DNA of 33,546 bases from DASXRC01 sp036506795 (GCA_036506795.1 DASXRC010000146.1:1-33546); one strand, 5' to 3'. Counted from the first letter of the stretch, positions 23,991 to 32,187 are shown. A program made the numbers and translations. Notes: a model not told the origin generated them from the letters alone.

Positions 23991-24494
23991 TCAGGTCGCC
24001 GGCCGGACCTGCGGCGGCGGCGCGGTTCCAGGAGGACCTGGCTCCCCACCCGGGCCGGGCTGTCCACCCGGTGCCTGCGGATATGGCGGGGGGTACGGTG
24101 GCGCCACCGGCAGCCGGCCGACCGGTGGCAGCGGCGGCCGAGGGGCGTCCTGCCGAAGCCGGGCGCGCCGGTACCGGCTGAGCGCATAGACGTTGAAGAA
24201 GTGCAGGCCGCCGAGCACGAGCAGCACTAGCCCGATCTTGCGCGACAGCTCCTCCAGTGCGCCGTTCGCGTTGTCCAGGGACCGGCCGGTCCGCAGCGCG
24301 ACCGCCACATAACCGAGGTTGATGAGGTAGAACCCGACGACCAGGAGCCGGTTGACGGCCCGGGCCAGCCGGCCGTCATCGAACACATCCTCGAGGAAGA
24401 CCAGCCCGTTGCGCGACAGCGTGCCGGCCACCCAGACCGTCAGCGTCACGCTGAGGGCCAGGTATGCCACGTACATCCAGAACTTGATGTCCAC
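23991..24494 (-). CDS. Small integral membrane protein with Pro-rich cytoplasmic tail
   Basis: This 167-residue protein has three clear membrane segments (about 5-26, 50-68, 86-106). A basic stop-transfer stretch (RYRRARLR) follows, then a Pro/Gly-rich tail from about 117. I do not recognise a named family with confidence. The start is GTG 24494, with GAGAGAGG 8 bases upstream. It is the first gene of the TetR operon, directly behind the paired operators. A redox partnership with the following DUF393 protein is possible but unproven. Confidence 0.8.
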   Translation of the reverse strand: MDIKFWMYVAYLALSVTLTVWVAGTLSRNGLVFLEDVFDDGRLARAVNRLLVVGFYLINLGYVAVALRTGRSLDNANGALEELSRKIGLVLLVLGGLHFFNVYALSRYRRARLRQDAPRPPLPPVGRLPVAPPYPPPYPQAPGGQPGPGGEPGPPGTAPPPQVRPAT

Positions 24495-24508
24495 GGCGTA
24501 CGCCTCTC

Positions 24509-24522
24509 TCGAACACGTTCAA
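24509..24522. promoter_or_regulatory. TetR operator, promoter-distal copy
   Basis: TCGAAC-AC-GTTCAA is an inverted repeat with one mismatched pair, centred 44 bp from the second copy. It lies between the predicted transcription start (about 24531) and the ribosome site of the membrane-protein gene, so a bound repressor would block elongation. Confidence 0.75.
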
Positions 24523-24537
24523 ATTCCGGTCACAGGG

Positions 24538-24566
24538 AGCCTACGCCCGTTGTTGAACGTGTTCAA
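24538..24566 (-). promoter_or_regulatory. Promoter of the TetR operon with overlapping perfect operator
   Basis: On the minus strand, TTGAAC (24566-24561) is followed after exactly 17 bases by TAGGCT (24543-24538), a good -35/-10 pair. The -35 hexamer is one arm of the perfect inverted repeat TTGAAC-GT-GTTCAA (24553-24566). Repressor binding there would exclude RNA polymerase. Confidence 0.8.
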
Positions 24567-24584
24567 GTCCTGATAGGGGGATGG

Positions 24585-24616
24585 GCGTCACTAGGCCTAG
24601 GGAGGCCTAGTGACGC
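24585..24616 (-). terminator. Perfect 14-bp hairpin at the end of the NagZ-like gene
   Basis: The arms 24585-24598 (GCGTCACTAGGCCT) and 24603-24616 pair without mismatch around a 4-base loop. The gene's TAG stop lies inside the stem. No U-tract follows. The position, just upstream of the TetR-operon promoter, fits a transcription barrier between two minus-strand units. Confidence 0.7.
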
Positions 24617-26058
24617 ATGCCGAACAGGTCGGCGGCGGCGCGACCGTTCGCGTGGCTGGCCCCGTAGGTGGTGACGAACGCGCGCGCCCCCGCCGGTCGC
24701 CACGTGGAGGGCCAGCCCATCTCCACGACGGCGACGGGATGGCCGGCGGCGAGCGCCTCGACCAGCTCGCGGGCACCCGGCTGCCGATGGATGTGCCGGC
24801 CGACGAGCACGATCGGGCGGCCGCCGGCGGCCTGGCGGAGCACTTCCGGGCTCACCTCGCCGGCCACGACCCGGAGCTGTTCGGTCCCGACGACGTGCGG
24901 TGCGAGCCCCCACGGCACCGGACCCTCGGCGATGGTGGAGGCGGACTCGAGCTGCACCACGAGCGGAGCCTCGAATCCGCCGACCGAGCCCTCCACGCGC
25001 ACGGCGCGCCGGGCCGCGGCGTACCCCAGATCGGGCTGGATCTCCTCGGCGGCGGCCGCGCCGCGCGTCCACTCCGCGAGCGCCAGCACGGTGCGCGCGG
25101 CCGCCTCCACCCGGCCGGCGGGCAACCGGCCGTCGGCGATCGCGGTGGCGATGTCGTCGACCACCCGCTCCACGAGCGGTCGGTCCACGTCGGCGCCGAT
25201 GCACAGCAGGTCAGCGCCGGCCGCGAGCGCGCGTACCGCCCCGGGGCCGACGCCGCCGGCGGCCGCCGCCGCGCCCTTCATCTCCAGCGCGTCGGTGACG
25301 ATGACACCCGCGAAGCCGTACTCCCCGCGCAGCAGATCGACGAGCGCCGCCTGGCTGAACGTGGCCGGCGCGTCTCCGGTCAGGACCGGCACGCGGATGT
25401 GCGCGGTCATGATCGCCTTGACCCCCGCGGTCACGACCGCGGCGAACGGCGGGAGGTCCCTGGCGCGCAACACGTCGAGGGGCACGTCCACGGTCGGCAG
25501 CTCGTGATGCGAGTCGACGACCGTCGCGCCGTGCCCCGGGAAGTGCTTGGCGCACGCGGCCACGCCGGCCCGCTGCAGGCCGTCGACCGCCGCCGCGGCG
25601 TGCCGCGCCACCTCGATGGGATCGGAACCGAACGCCCGCGTACCGATGATGGGGTTGTCGTCCGCGGTGTTGACGTCGACGGTCGGGGCGAGATTGACGT
25701 TGACGCCGAGCGCGCGGAGCTCGTCGCCGATCGCGCGGTACACATTCCGAGTCAGGGCGAGGTCACCGACGACGCCGAGCGCGGCGTTGCCGGGGTACGG
25801 GCTGCCGACGGCGTGCGCGAGCCGGGTGACGTCGCCGCCCTCCTCATCGATGGCGATGAGGGCGTCGGGGCGGGCCGCCCGCAGCCGCCCGGTGAGCCGC
25901 CCAACCTGGTCCGGGTCGATGACGTTGTAGCCAAATAGCGTGTATCCGGCGAGGCCGTCATCGAGCAGCCCGAGTGCCCAGTCCGGGACGCTAACGCCGG
26001 GAAAGGCGGCGAGCAGCGTACCCAGTGCCAGCCGACGGAGCCCAGGATCGGTCGCCAC
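24607..26058 (-). CDS. nagZ: Glycoside hydrolase family 3 (NagZ-like beta-N-acetylhexosaminidase)
   Basis: This is a 483-residue GH3 enzyme of the single-barrel NagZ type plus a C-terminal domain (about 355-483). It carries the diagnostic loop KHFPGHGATVVDSH (171-184), whose Asp/His dyad (D182, H184) acts as the unusual acid/base. The nucleophile is D256 in VIVTDALEMKG. The sugar-binding part is AIDEEGGDVTRL (69-80). There is no signal peptide, so it should act in the cytoplasm on imported disaccharides or muropeptides, releasing GlcNAc. Some GH3 relatives are phosphorylases. The GTG start at 26058 has GGGAGG 6 bases upstream. It is divergent from the ROK regulator and ends in a strong hairpin. 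Confidence 0.88.
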   Translation of the reverse strand: MATDPGLRRLALGTLLAAFPGVSVPDWALGLLDDGLAGYTLFGYNVIDPDQVGRLTGRLRAARPDALIAIDEEGGDVTRLAHAVGSPYPGNAALGVVGDLALTRNVYRAIGDELRALGVNVNLAPTVDVNTADDNPIIGTRAFGSDPIEVARHAAAAVDGLQRAGVAACAKHFPGHGATVVDSHHELPTVDVPLDVLRARDLPPFAAVVTAGVKAIMTAHIRVPVLTGDAPATFSQAALVDLLRGEYGFAGVIVTDALEMKGAAAAAGGVGPGAVRALAAGADLLCIGADVDRPLVERVVDDIATAIADGRLPAGRVEAAARTVLALAEWTRGAAAAEEIQPDLGYAAARRAVRVEGSVGGFEAPLVVQLESASTIAEGPVPWGLAPHVVGTEQLRVVAGEVSPEVLRQAAGGRPIVLVGRHIHRQPGARELVEALAAGHPVAVVEMGWPSTWRPAGARAFVTTYGASHANGRAAADLFGMRH

Positions 26059-26150
26059 GGTTGTCCTCCCGCTTCCGACACCATCCGCGCGTCGGACGGT
26101 TCGCCGCTGGCCACTAGGCTACGGCTAGTCGTTAAGAGTGACTAACGTAA

Positions 26151-26165
26151 TAGGAAACTTTCCTA
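26151..26165. promoter_or_regulatory. ROK-type operator between nagZ-like and ROK genes
   Basis: TAGGAAA-C-TTTCCTA is a perfect 15-bp palindrome in an otherwise rare A/T-rich patch, 17 bases before the ROK start and 93 before the hydrolase start. From memory, actinobacterial ROK repressors bind sites of this form. A preceding ACTAACGTAA (26141-26150) may belong to the promoter. Confidence 0.75.
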
Positions 26166-26182
26166 AATGGTAGGGGCGAACG

Positions 26183-27361
26183 ATGACGGCGACTCGCCTT
26201 CCCGGCACGCCGCGCCTGCTTCGGGCGCTCAATGACCGCGCCGCCCTCGAACTGCTGCTCGACCGCGGCCCGCTGACCCGCGCGCAGCTCGGCGAGCTCA
26301 CCGGCCTGTCGAAGGTCACGGCCTCACAGCTCGTCGAGCGGCTCGAGGAGCGCGGCCTGGTCAGCCGGGTGGGTGAGCAGGCGGGCGGCCGCGGCCCGAA
26401 CGCACAGCTGTACGCGGTCACGCCCGGCAGCGCGTACGTGGTCGGCGTCGACGTGGCCCGGCCGGACCGAGTCGTCGCTGCCTGCGCCGACATCACGGGC
26501 GCGGTCGTGGGCCGGTCCGAACAGTCCACACGGGACACCGACGACCCGGTCGGCGTGGTGCACACCGCGGTGGTCCAGGCCGCGACGACGGCCGATGCCC
26601 CGCTCACCGCGGTACGCCGCGTCGTCCTCGGTACGCCCGGGGTGGTCGATCCGGCCACCGGCGACATCGCGTTCGCCTTCAACCTTCCGCGCTGGCACCG
26701 CGGCCTCCTCGCCGCGCTGCGCGACGACCTGCACACGCCGGTCGTCTTCGAGAACGACACCAACCTCGCGGCCGTGGCCGAGGCGCAGGCGGGGTCCGCC
26801 CGCGGCGTACCCGACTTCGTGCTCGTCTGGATCGACGTGGGGCTTGGGCTGGCGGTCGTCCTCGACGGCAGGATTCACCGCGGTGCGTCGGGCGCGGCCG
26901 GCGAGATCGGCTACCTGCCGGTGCCGGGCGCCGAGATCCCGCGGGACGTCTCCCGCCGCGCGAAGGGCGCGTTCCAGCAGATCGCCGGCGCCGAGGCGGT
27001 CCGCGCGGTCGCTCGGGCCCACGGCTTCCGGGCGAGCAGCGCCGGCGACGCCGTGCGGTCGGCCATCGCGGCCGGCACCCAGGGCGGACCGGTCCTCGAC
27101 GAGGTGGCCCGCCGGGTGGCTCTCGGCGTGGCCAGCACTTGCGTCGTGCTCGATCCGCCGCTCGTGGTGCTTGCCGGCGACGTCGGTAGGGCGGGCGGGA
27201 CCCCGCTGGCCGAGCGGGTGGAGCACGAGGTCGCCGCTATCACGCTGGTGTCTCCGCGGGTGGTGGTCACCGAGGTACCCGAGGAGCCAGTGCTGCACGG
27301 TGCGCTGCATGTCGCGCTGGCCGCCGTCCGCGACGAGCTGTTCGGGTCGACCGTAGGCTGA
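26183..27361 (+). CDS. ROK-family transcriptional regulator
   Basis: This 392-residue regulator has a MarR-like winged helix at residues about 15-80 (RAQLGELTGLSKVTASQLVE) and a sugar-kinase-like ROK domain (about 85-390). The domain contains VFENDTNLAAVAEA and HRGASGAAGEIGYLPV. The CxCGxxGC zinc motif of many ROK proteins is absent; the stretch after GEIGYLPV has no cysteines. The ATP-site Gly pattern is also reduced to DVGLGLAVV. It is therefore a sugar-sensing repressor rather than a kinase. ATG 26183 follows GGGG by about 8 bases. Divergence from the GH3 gene and the palindrome between them point to control of both. The likely effector is an amino sugar or the hydrolase product. Confidence 0.9.
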   Translation: MTATRLPGTPRLLRALNDRAALELLLDRGPLTRAQLGELTGLSKVTASQLVERLEERGLVSRVGEQAGGRGPNAQLYAVTPGSAYVVGVDVARPDRVVAACADITGAVVGRSEQSTRDTDDPVGVVHTAVVQAATTADAPLTAVRRVVLGTPGVVDPATGDIAFAFNLPRWHRGLLAALRDDLHTPVVFENDTNLAAVAEAQAGSARGVPDFVLVWIDVGLGLAVVLDGRIHRGASGAAGEIGYLPVPGAEIPRDVSRRAKGAFQQIAGAEAVRAVARAHGFRASSAGDAVRSAIAAGTQGGPVLDEVARRVALGVASTCVVLDPPLVVLAGDVGRAGGTPLAERVEHEVAAITLVSPRVVVTEVPEEPVLHGALHVALAAVRDELFGSTVG

Positions 27362-27431
27362 GTCGCCGCGCAACCATGGCGCCGGCGACGCGTCCGTGGG
27401 GCGGCCCGAGGTTGCGTGGTTGGATGGGCGC

Positions 27432-28226
27432 GTGCGGCCCGATCCCGACCTGGTCATAGCTGTGGCGGCGGCGAGCGTGGTGCGGTCACGGACATACCTG
27501 CTCAGGGACGTGACCTGGCGGGTAGAGCTGGACGAGCGGTGGGTCGTGCTCGGACCTAACGGCGCCGGCAAGACCACGCTGCTGAATCTCGCCGCCGCCC
27601 GGCTGCACCCGACCGCCGGCACGGTCGACGTTCTCGGTGAGCGGCTCGGGCGCACCGACGTCATGGAGCTGCGCACCCGCGTCGGGTTGTCCACGGCCGC
27701 TCTGGCCGACCGGATCCCGAGCGAGGAACGGGTGCACGATGTCGTCGTCACCGCGTCCTGGTCCGTGGTCGGCCGGTTCCGCGAGCGCTACGACGCCATA
27801 GACGAGGTGCGGGCGCGTGGCCTGCTGGACCAGCTCGGTGTCGCCGCACTCGCCGACCGGCGGTACGGCACGCTGTCCGAGGGCGAGCGCAAACGGGTGC
27901 AGATCGCCCGTGCCCTCATGACGGACCCGGAGCTACTGCTCCTCGATGAGCCGGCGGCCGGGCTCGACCTCGGCGCTCGCGAGGACCTGATCGGCCGGCT
28001 CGCGGAGCTCGCGTACGACCCGGACGCCCCGGCCCTGGTGCTCGTCACCCACCACGTCGAGGAGATCCCGCCCGGCTTCACCCACGCGCTGCTGCTCCGC
28101 GAGGGGACGGTTGTCGCGCAGGGACTGCTCGCCGAGACGGTCACCAGCGAGAACCTGAGCAAGACGTTCGGCCTGCCGCTGAAGGTCGAGCAGGCGGACG
28201 GCCGCTTCACGGCGCGGTCCGCGTGA
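27432..28226 (+). CDS. Stand-alone ABC ATPase in the ROK operon
   Basis: This is a 264-residue ATPase with Walker A GPNGAGKT (41-48), signature LSEGERKR, Walker B LLLLDEP and switch His in VTHHVEEIP. It resembles the ModF/iron-type ATP-binding proteins often encoded without a permease, and no permease gene lies nearby. The start is uncertain. GTG 27432 gives the usual short lead before the first strand. In-frame GTG 27396 and TTG 27420 (GAGG 8 bases upstream) are also possible, extending the protein by up to 12 residues. Its stop overlaps the ribokinase GTG (GTGA), showing coupling. Whether it energises a transporter or acts in the cytosol is unknown. Confidence 0.85.
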   Translation: MRPDPDLVIAVAAASVVRSRTYLLRDVTWRVELDERWVVLGPNGAGKTTLLNLAAARLHPTAGTVDVLGERLGRTDVMELRTRVGLSTAALADRIPSEERVHDVVVTASWSVVGRFRERYDAIDEVRARGLLDQLGVAALADRRYGTLSEGERKRVQIARALMTDPELLLLDEPAAGLDLGAREDLIGRLAELAYDPDAPALVLVTHHVEEIPPGFTHALLLREGTVVAQGLLAETVTSENLSKTFGLPLKVEQADGRFTARSA

Positions 28227-29215
28227 CCACGGCATCGCCCGGGTCGACGTCGCCGCGGATCGCCGTCCTCGGCAGCGCGAATATGGACCTCGTCGCGACC
28301 ACGGCCGTGTTGCCGAGGCCGGGCGAGACCGTGTTGGGTCGAGACTTCGCGATGGTGCCCGGCGGCAAGGGTGCCAACCAGGCGATCGCCGCGGCACGGG
28401 CCGGCGGGTCGTGCGTCTTCCTCGGCGCCATCGGCTCGGACTCGTTCGGCGTTACGCTCAAGGCCCGGCTGCTGGCGTCCGGTGTGGACACTTCGCTCGT
28501 GCGGGTCGTGTATGGCGGCTCGGGTGTCGCGGTAATCATGGTGGACGCCGAGGCGGAGAACCTCATCGTCGCGACACCGGGTGCGAACGCCTCGCTGCTC
28601 GCCCTGGCCGAGCCGGAGCTGGGCGCGATCGCCGGGGCGGACGTGCTGGTCGCCCAGCTCGAGGTGCCACTCGAGACGGTGACCGCCGCCGCGATCGCCG
28701 CCCGCGCCGCCGGCGCCCGGGTCGTCCTCAACGCCGCGCCCGCTCGCGAACTGCCGCCGGAGCTGCTCGCCGCGGTGGACGTGCTGGTCGTCAACGACCC
28801 CGAGGCGGCCACTCTCACCGGCCGCCCGGTGCCGGATCGTCCCAACGTCGCTCGATCCGCCGCCGTGGACGAGGTTGGGACGGTGGAGGCGCTGCTCGGG
28901 CTCGTGCCGCGGGCCGTGTTAACCCGCGGCGCGGCCGGCGCGTGGTACGCGGAGCGAGGCACCGACAACGACCGACGCGCCGTCCCCGTCCATGTGCCCC
29001 CGCCGGCGGTCGAGGCGGTCGACAGCACGGCCGCCGGCGACGCGTTCTGTGGGGCGCTGGCGGTGGCCTGGGGCGAGGGCCGCGAACTGATCGACGCGGT
29101 CCGATGGGCCTGCGCGGCCGGGGCGGCCTGCGTGCGGCGACTCGGCGCATCCAGCTCGCTGCCGCGGCGGGCCGAGATCGACGAGCTGTACGTCGCGGCG
29201 TACCGGAATCGCTAA
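28223..29215 (+). CDS. rbsK: PfkB-family sugar kinase, ribokinase-like
   Basis: This 330-residue kinase transfers phosphate from ATP to a sugar, most likely ribose. PfkB features: GSANMDLV (17-24), the sugar-binding GGKGANQA (47-54), NAAPAR (170-175), NDPEA (191-195) as the NxxE metal motif, and DSTAAGDAF with catalytic Asp D273. Length is slightly above the usual 300-310 because of a 10-residue lead and an insertion near 200-220. The GTG start at 28223 overlaps the upstream ATPase stop. The setting (ROK regulator, ATPase, hydrolase) suggests it phosphorylates a sugar released in that pathway, so the substrate may not be ribose. Confidence 0.85.
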   Translation: MTTASPGSTSPRIAVLGSANMDLVATTAVLPRPGETVLGRDFAMVPGGKGANQAIAAARAGGSCVFLGAIGSDSFGVTLKARLLASGVDTSLVRVVYGGSGVAVIMVDAEAENLIVATPGANASLLALAEPELGAIAGADVLVAQLEVPLETVTAAAIAARAAGARVVLNAAPARELPPELLAAVDVLVVNDPEAATLTGRPVPDRPNVARSAAVDEVGTVEALLGLVPRAVLTRGAAGAWYAERGTDNDRRAVPVHVPPPAVEAVDSTAAGDAFCGALAVAWGEGRELIDAVRWACAAGAACVRRLGASSSLPRRAEIDELYVAAYRNR

Positions 29216-29679
29216 CGGCGCGGCGCCGGCGCCCGCTCGCTCGCCCGCTGCAGCGCGCGGTAGATCTGTCCGAAGCGCAGGGCGTCCTCCGTGCGAAGCA
29301 GCAGGACAGGCGCCCCCCGCCAGGTGGCCCAGATCTCGACGGTGTGCGCGCCCCGGGCGTACGACCGGTCGACGCGTTCGAGCAGCACGTCGGCGAGCGG
29401 GCCCGCCAACAGCCCGACCAGGCAGGCGCCCAGCACGAGCAGGATCCGTCCGCCGAGCGAGGCATCGATCAGCAGCGCGACGACGAGCCCGATCCCGGCG
29501 GTAACCAGCGGCACGAGCAGCGCCAGCCCCAGCGCGCCGCGGCCGGCGAGCGTCCGCCACGACCGCGCCCCGCGGCGATGCCACACCCGGGTCAGCTCGG
29601 CCAGCGGGTAGCGCCGACCGTCCACCTGGACGGCGTCCGAGGTGACCTGGACGAAGGCATCGCGGTAATACGTGGTCAT
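29212..29679 (-). CDS. DUF6232-like two-segment membrane protein
   Basis: This 155-residue protein starts with MTTYYRDAFVQVTSDAVQV and RRYPLAELTRVWHRRG, a PH-like strand pattern seen in DUF6232 proteins. Two membrane segments follow (about 47-70 and 76-98), then a second strand block (TVEIWATWRGAPVLLLRTED). The function is unknown. The start ATG 29679 has only a weak GGTGG upstream. Its stop overlaps the ribokinase stop by four bases on the opposite strand. It is divergent from the enoyl-CoA hydratase gene. Confidence 0.75.
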   Translation of the reverse strand: MTTYYRDAFVQVTSDAVQVDGRRYPLAELTRVWHRRGARSWRTLAGRGALGLALLVPLVTAGIGLVVALLIDASLGGRILLVLGACLVGLLAGPLADVLLERVDRSYARGAHTVEIWATWRGAPVLLLRTEDALRFGQIYRALQRASERAPAPRR

Positions 29680-29686
29680 GGTGAAT

Positions 29687-29726
29687 CGCCACCACTCTAC
29701 GTACCCCAGGTGGCGGTCACTACGCT
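29687..29726. promoter_or_regulatory. Divergent promoter region of DUF6232 and enoyl-CoA hydratase genes
   Basis: An inverted repeat CGCCACC (29687-29693) / GGTGGCG (29709-29715) brackets TAGAGT on the minus strand (29699-29694), a possible -10 for the DUF6232 gene. TACGCT (29721-29726) is a possible -10 for the hydratase. The -35 elements are not convincing. Confidence 0.3.
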
Positions 29727-29753
29727 GGCAACACGCGACGAGGAGGTCATGGC

Positions 29754-30527
29754 GTGGGCGAGTTCGTGCGGCTCGAGGTCAAGGACGGGATCGGCACCAT
29801 CCGGCTGGAGCGGCCGCCGATGAACGCGCTCAACGTTCAGGTGCAGGAGGAGTTGCGCGCCGCGGCCACCGCGGCCGGCGCCGATGCCGAGGTCCGCGCG
29901 CTCATCGTGTACGGCGGGGAGAAGGTGTTCGCGGCCGGTGCGGACATCAAGGAGATGGCGGACATGGGGTTCCCCGCGATGGCGGCCCGGGCGGGCGCGC
30001 TGTCCAGCGCGTTCGACTCGCTCGCCCGCGTACCGAAGCCGGTCGTCGCGGCGATCACCGGGTACGCCCTCGGCGGGGGCTGCGAGCTCGCGCTGGCCTG
30101 TGACTGGCGGGTCGCCGCGGACGACGCCAAGCTCGGCCAGCCCGAGATCAAGCTGGGCATCATTCCGGGCGCGGGCGGCACCCAGCGGCTGTCCCGGCTC
30201 GTAGGCCCGGCCCGGGCGAAGGACATCGTCCTGTCCGGCCGGATGGTCGATGCCGAGGAGGCGCACCGGATCGGGCTCGTGGACCGTGTCGTACCGGCCG
30301 CCGAGGTGTACGACGCCGCCGTCGCACTGGTGCGCCCGTACGTCGACGGCCCGGCGCTGGCGCTGCGTGCGGCGAAGCTGGCCATCGACGGTGGCCTGGA
30401 GATGGATATCGCGGCGGGACTCGCGTGGGAGAGCCAGCTGTTCGCGGCGCTGTTCGCGACCGACGACAAGCGCGAGGGCATGGCGGCGTTCATCGAGAAG
30501 CGCAAGCCCGATTTCACCGGCGGGTAA
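29754..30527 (+). CDS. Enoyl-CoA hydratase (crotonase family)
   Basis: This 257-residue crotonase hydrates trans-2-enoyl-CoA to 3-hydroxyacyl-CoA. Both catalytic glutamates are present: E111 (GGGCELALACD) and E131 (GQPEIKLGIIPGAGGTQRL). The oxyanion-hole strands are FAAGADIKEM (59-68) and GYALGGG (103-109). It is the normal length. The GTG start at 29754 is selected because GAGGAGG lies 8 bases upstream. The ATG at 29749 is out of frame. The next gene follows after 37 bases on the same strand. Possible roles are fatty-acid or branched-chain oxidation, or the crotonyl-CoA pool used by ccr. Confidence 0.92.
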   Translation: MGEFVRLEVKDGIGTIRLERPPMNALNVQVQEELRAAATAAGADAEVRALIVYGGEKVFAAGADIKEMADMGFPAMAARAGALSSAFDSLARVPKPVVAAITGYALGGGCELALACDWRVAADDAKLGQPEIKLGIIPGAGGTQRLSRLVGPARAKDIVLSGRMVDAEEAHRIGLVDRVVPAAEVYDAAVALVRPYVDGPALALRAAKLAIDGGLEMDIAAGLAWESQLFAALFATDDKREGMAAFIEKRKPDFTGG

Positions 30528-30564
30528 CCTCCTCGTCGGCGCGGATCGGACGACGGGAGCGGGC

Positions 30565-32187
30565 ATGGCTGAGCGGATCGAGGGTCACGGTGGCGAGCTG
30601 GCGCTCGCGGCGCTCACGGCCTTCGGCGTGCGGGAGATGTTCACGCTCTCCGGCGGCCACGTGTTCCCGGTCTACGACGCCGCGCACAAGACCGGCTTCC
30701 CGATCTTTGACGTACGCCATGAGCAGTCGGCGGTGTTCGCCGCGGAGGCGGTCGCGAAGCTGCAGCGCCGGCCCGGCCTGGCCGTGCTTACCGCCGGCCC
30801 GGGCGTCACCAACGGCATCTCCGGGCTGACCAGCGCGTACTTCAACGCGTCGCCGGTCCTCGTGCTCGGCGGCCGCGCGCCCGCGTTCCGCTGGGGGGCC
30901 GGCAGCCTGCAGGAGCTCGACCACGTGCCGCTGGTCGCCCCCGTGACCAAGTACGCCGCCACGGTCGGGTCGACGGGGGACATCCCGGATGCAGTCGCCG
31001 TGGCGCTGACGACCGCCCTGACCCCGCACCGCGGGCCCGCGTTCCTCGACCTGCCCCTCGAGGTGATCTTCTCGGTGGGCGAGGCGGATGCGCCGGCGCC
31101 GACGGCGATCCCGGTCCTCGAGCCCGACCCGGCCGACGTCGCGAAGGCCGGCGCGCTGGTCGCCTCCGCCGAGCGACCGGTGATCATCGCGGGCTCCGAT
31201 GTGTACGCCGCGGGCGCGATCGCCGCGCTGCGCGAGGCCGCGGAGGCGCTGCGCGTACCCGTCTTCACCAATGGCATGGGGCGCGGCGCGCTGCCGCCCG
31301 AGCACCCGCTGGCGTTCGCCAAGTCGCGGCGGGCGGCCGTCAAGAACGCCGACGTCGTGGTCGTGGTCGGCACCCCGCTGGACTTCCGGCTCGGCTTCGG
31401 GGACGTCGGCAGCGCACAGCTCGTGCACATCGTCGACGCGCCGAGCCAGCGCGCCACGCACGTCACTCCGGCGGCGTCGCCCGCGGGCGACCTGCGGCTG
31501 ATCCTGACGGCCCTGGCCGACCGCCCCGGCGACCGCGAGGACCACTCGGAGTGGATCGCCGACCTCCGCGTCGCCGAAGATGTCGCCAAGGCCCGGGACG
31601 CCGAGGAGATGGCCGCCGACACGGATCCGATCCGGCCGGCGCGGGTCTACGGCGAGCTGCGGACCGTGCTGGACAACGACGCCGTGACGATCGGGGACGG
31701 CGGCGACTTCGTGTCGTACGCCGGGCGCTACCTCGAGCCGGCCGAGCCGGGCACCTGGCTCGATCCCGGCCCGTACGGCTGTCTGGGTACCGGCATGGGT
31801 TACGCGCTCGGCGCCCGGGTCACCTACCCGGACCGGCAGATCTGCGTGCTGATGGGAGACGGCGCCGCGGGCTTCTCGCTGATGGACGTGGAGTCTCTGG
31901 TACGCCAGCGGCTGCCGGTCGTCATCGTCGTCGGTAACAACGGCATCTGGGGCCTGGAGAAGCACCCGATGCGAGCGATGTACGGCTACGACGTCGCCGC
32001 CGACCTGCAGCCCGGGCTGCGCTACGACATGGTGGTCTCGGCGCTCGGCGGGGCCGGCGAGACCGTGGCGAAGCCGGCCGAGCTGCGGCCGGCGCTCGAG
32101 CGTGCGTTCGCCGCGAGCGTGCCGTACCTGGTCAACGTCCTGACCGACCCGTCGGATGCCTACCCTCGGTCGTCGAACCTCGCGTAG
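30565..32187 (+). CDS. Thiamine-diphosphate enzyme, IlvG-like (acetolactate synthase family)
   Basis: This 540-residue three-domain thiamine-diphosphate enzyme is closest, from memory, to mycobacterial IlvG (Rv1820). It shares FTLSGGHVFPVYD, TAGPGVTNGISGL, GSLQELDHVPLVAPVTK, DFRLGFGDVGS and the end TDPSDAYPRSSNLA. The catalytic Glu is E53 (RHEQSA). The cofactor motif runs from GDG (431-433) to NN (458-459). ATG 30565 has GGGAG 6 bases upstream. The frame is open further 5', but that part overlaps the hydratase gene. Relatives are annotated as acetolactate synthase, but the reaction of this branch is not certain. A 2-hydroxyacyl-CoA lyase or another carboligase role is possible, given its position behind a hydratase. 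It overlaps the convergent VOC gene by 28 bases. Confidence 0.85.
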   Translation: MAERIEGHGGELALAALTAFGVREMFTLSGGHVFPVYDAAHKTGFPIFDVRHEQSAVFAAEAVAKLQRRPGLAVLTAGPGVTNGISGLTSAYFNASPVLVLGGRAPAFRWGAGSLQELDHVPLVAPVTKYAATVGSTGDIPDAVAVALTTALTPHRGPAFLDLPLEVIFSVGEADAPAPTAIPVLEPDPADVAKAGALVASAERPVIIAGSDVYAAGAIAALREAAEALRVPVFTNGMGRGALPPEHPLAFAKSRRAAVKNADVVVVVGTPLDFRLGFGDVGSAQLVHIVDAPSQRATHVTPAASPAGDLRLILTALADRPGDREDHSEWIADLRVAEDVAKARDAEEMAADTDPIRPARVYGELRTVLDNDAVTIGDGGDFVSYAGRYLEPAEPGTWLDPGPYGCLGTGMGYALGARVTYPDRQICVLMGDGAAGFSLMDVESLVRQRLPVVIVVGNNGIWGLEKHPMRAMYGYDVAADLQPGLRYDMVVSALGGAGETVAKPAELRPALERAFAASVPYLVNVLTDPSDAYPRSSNLA

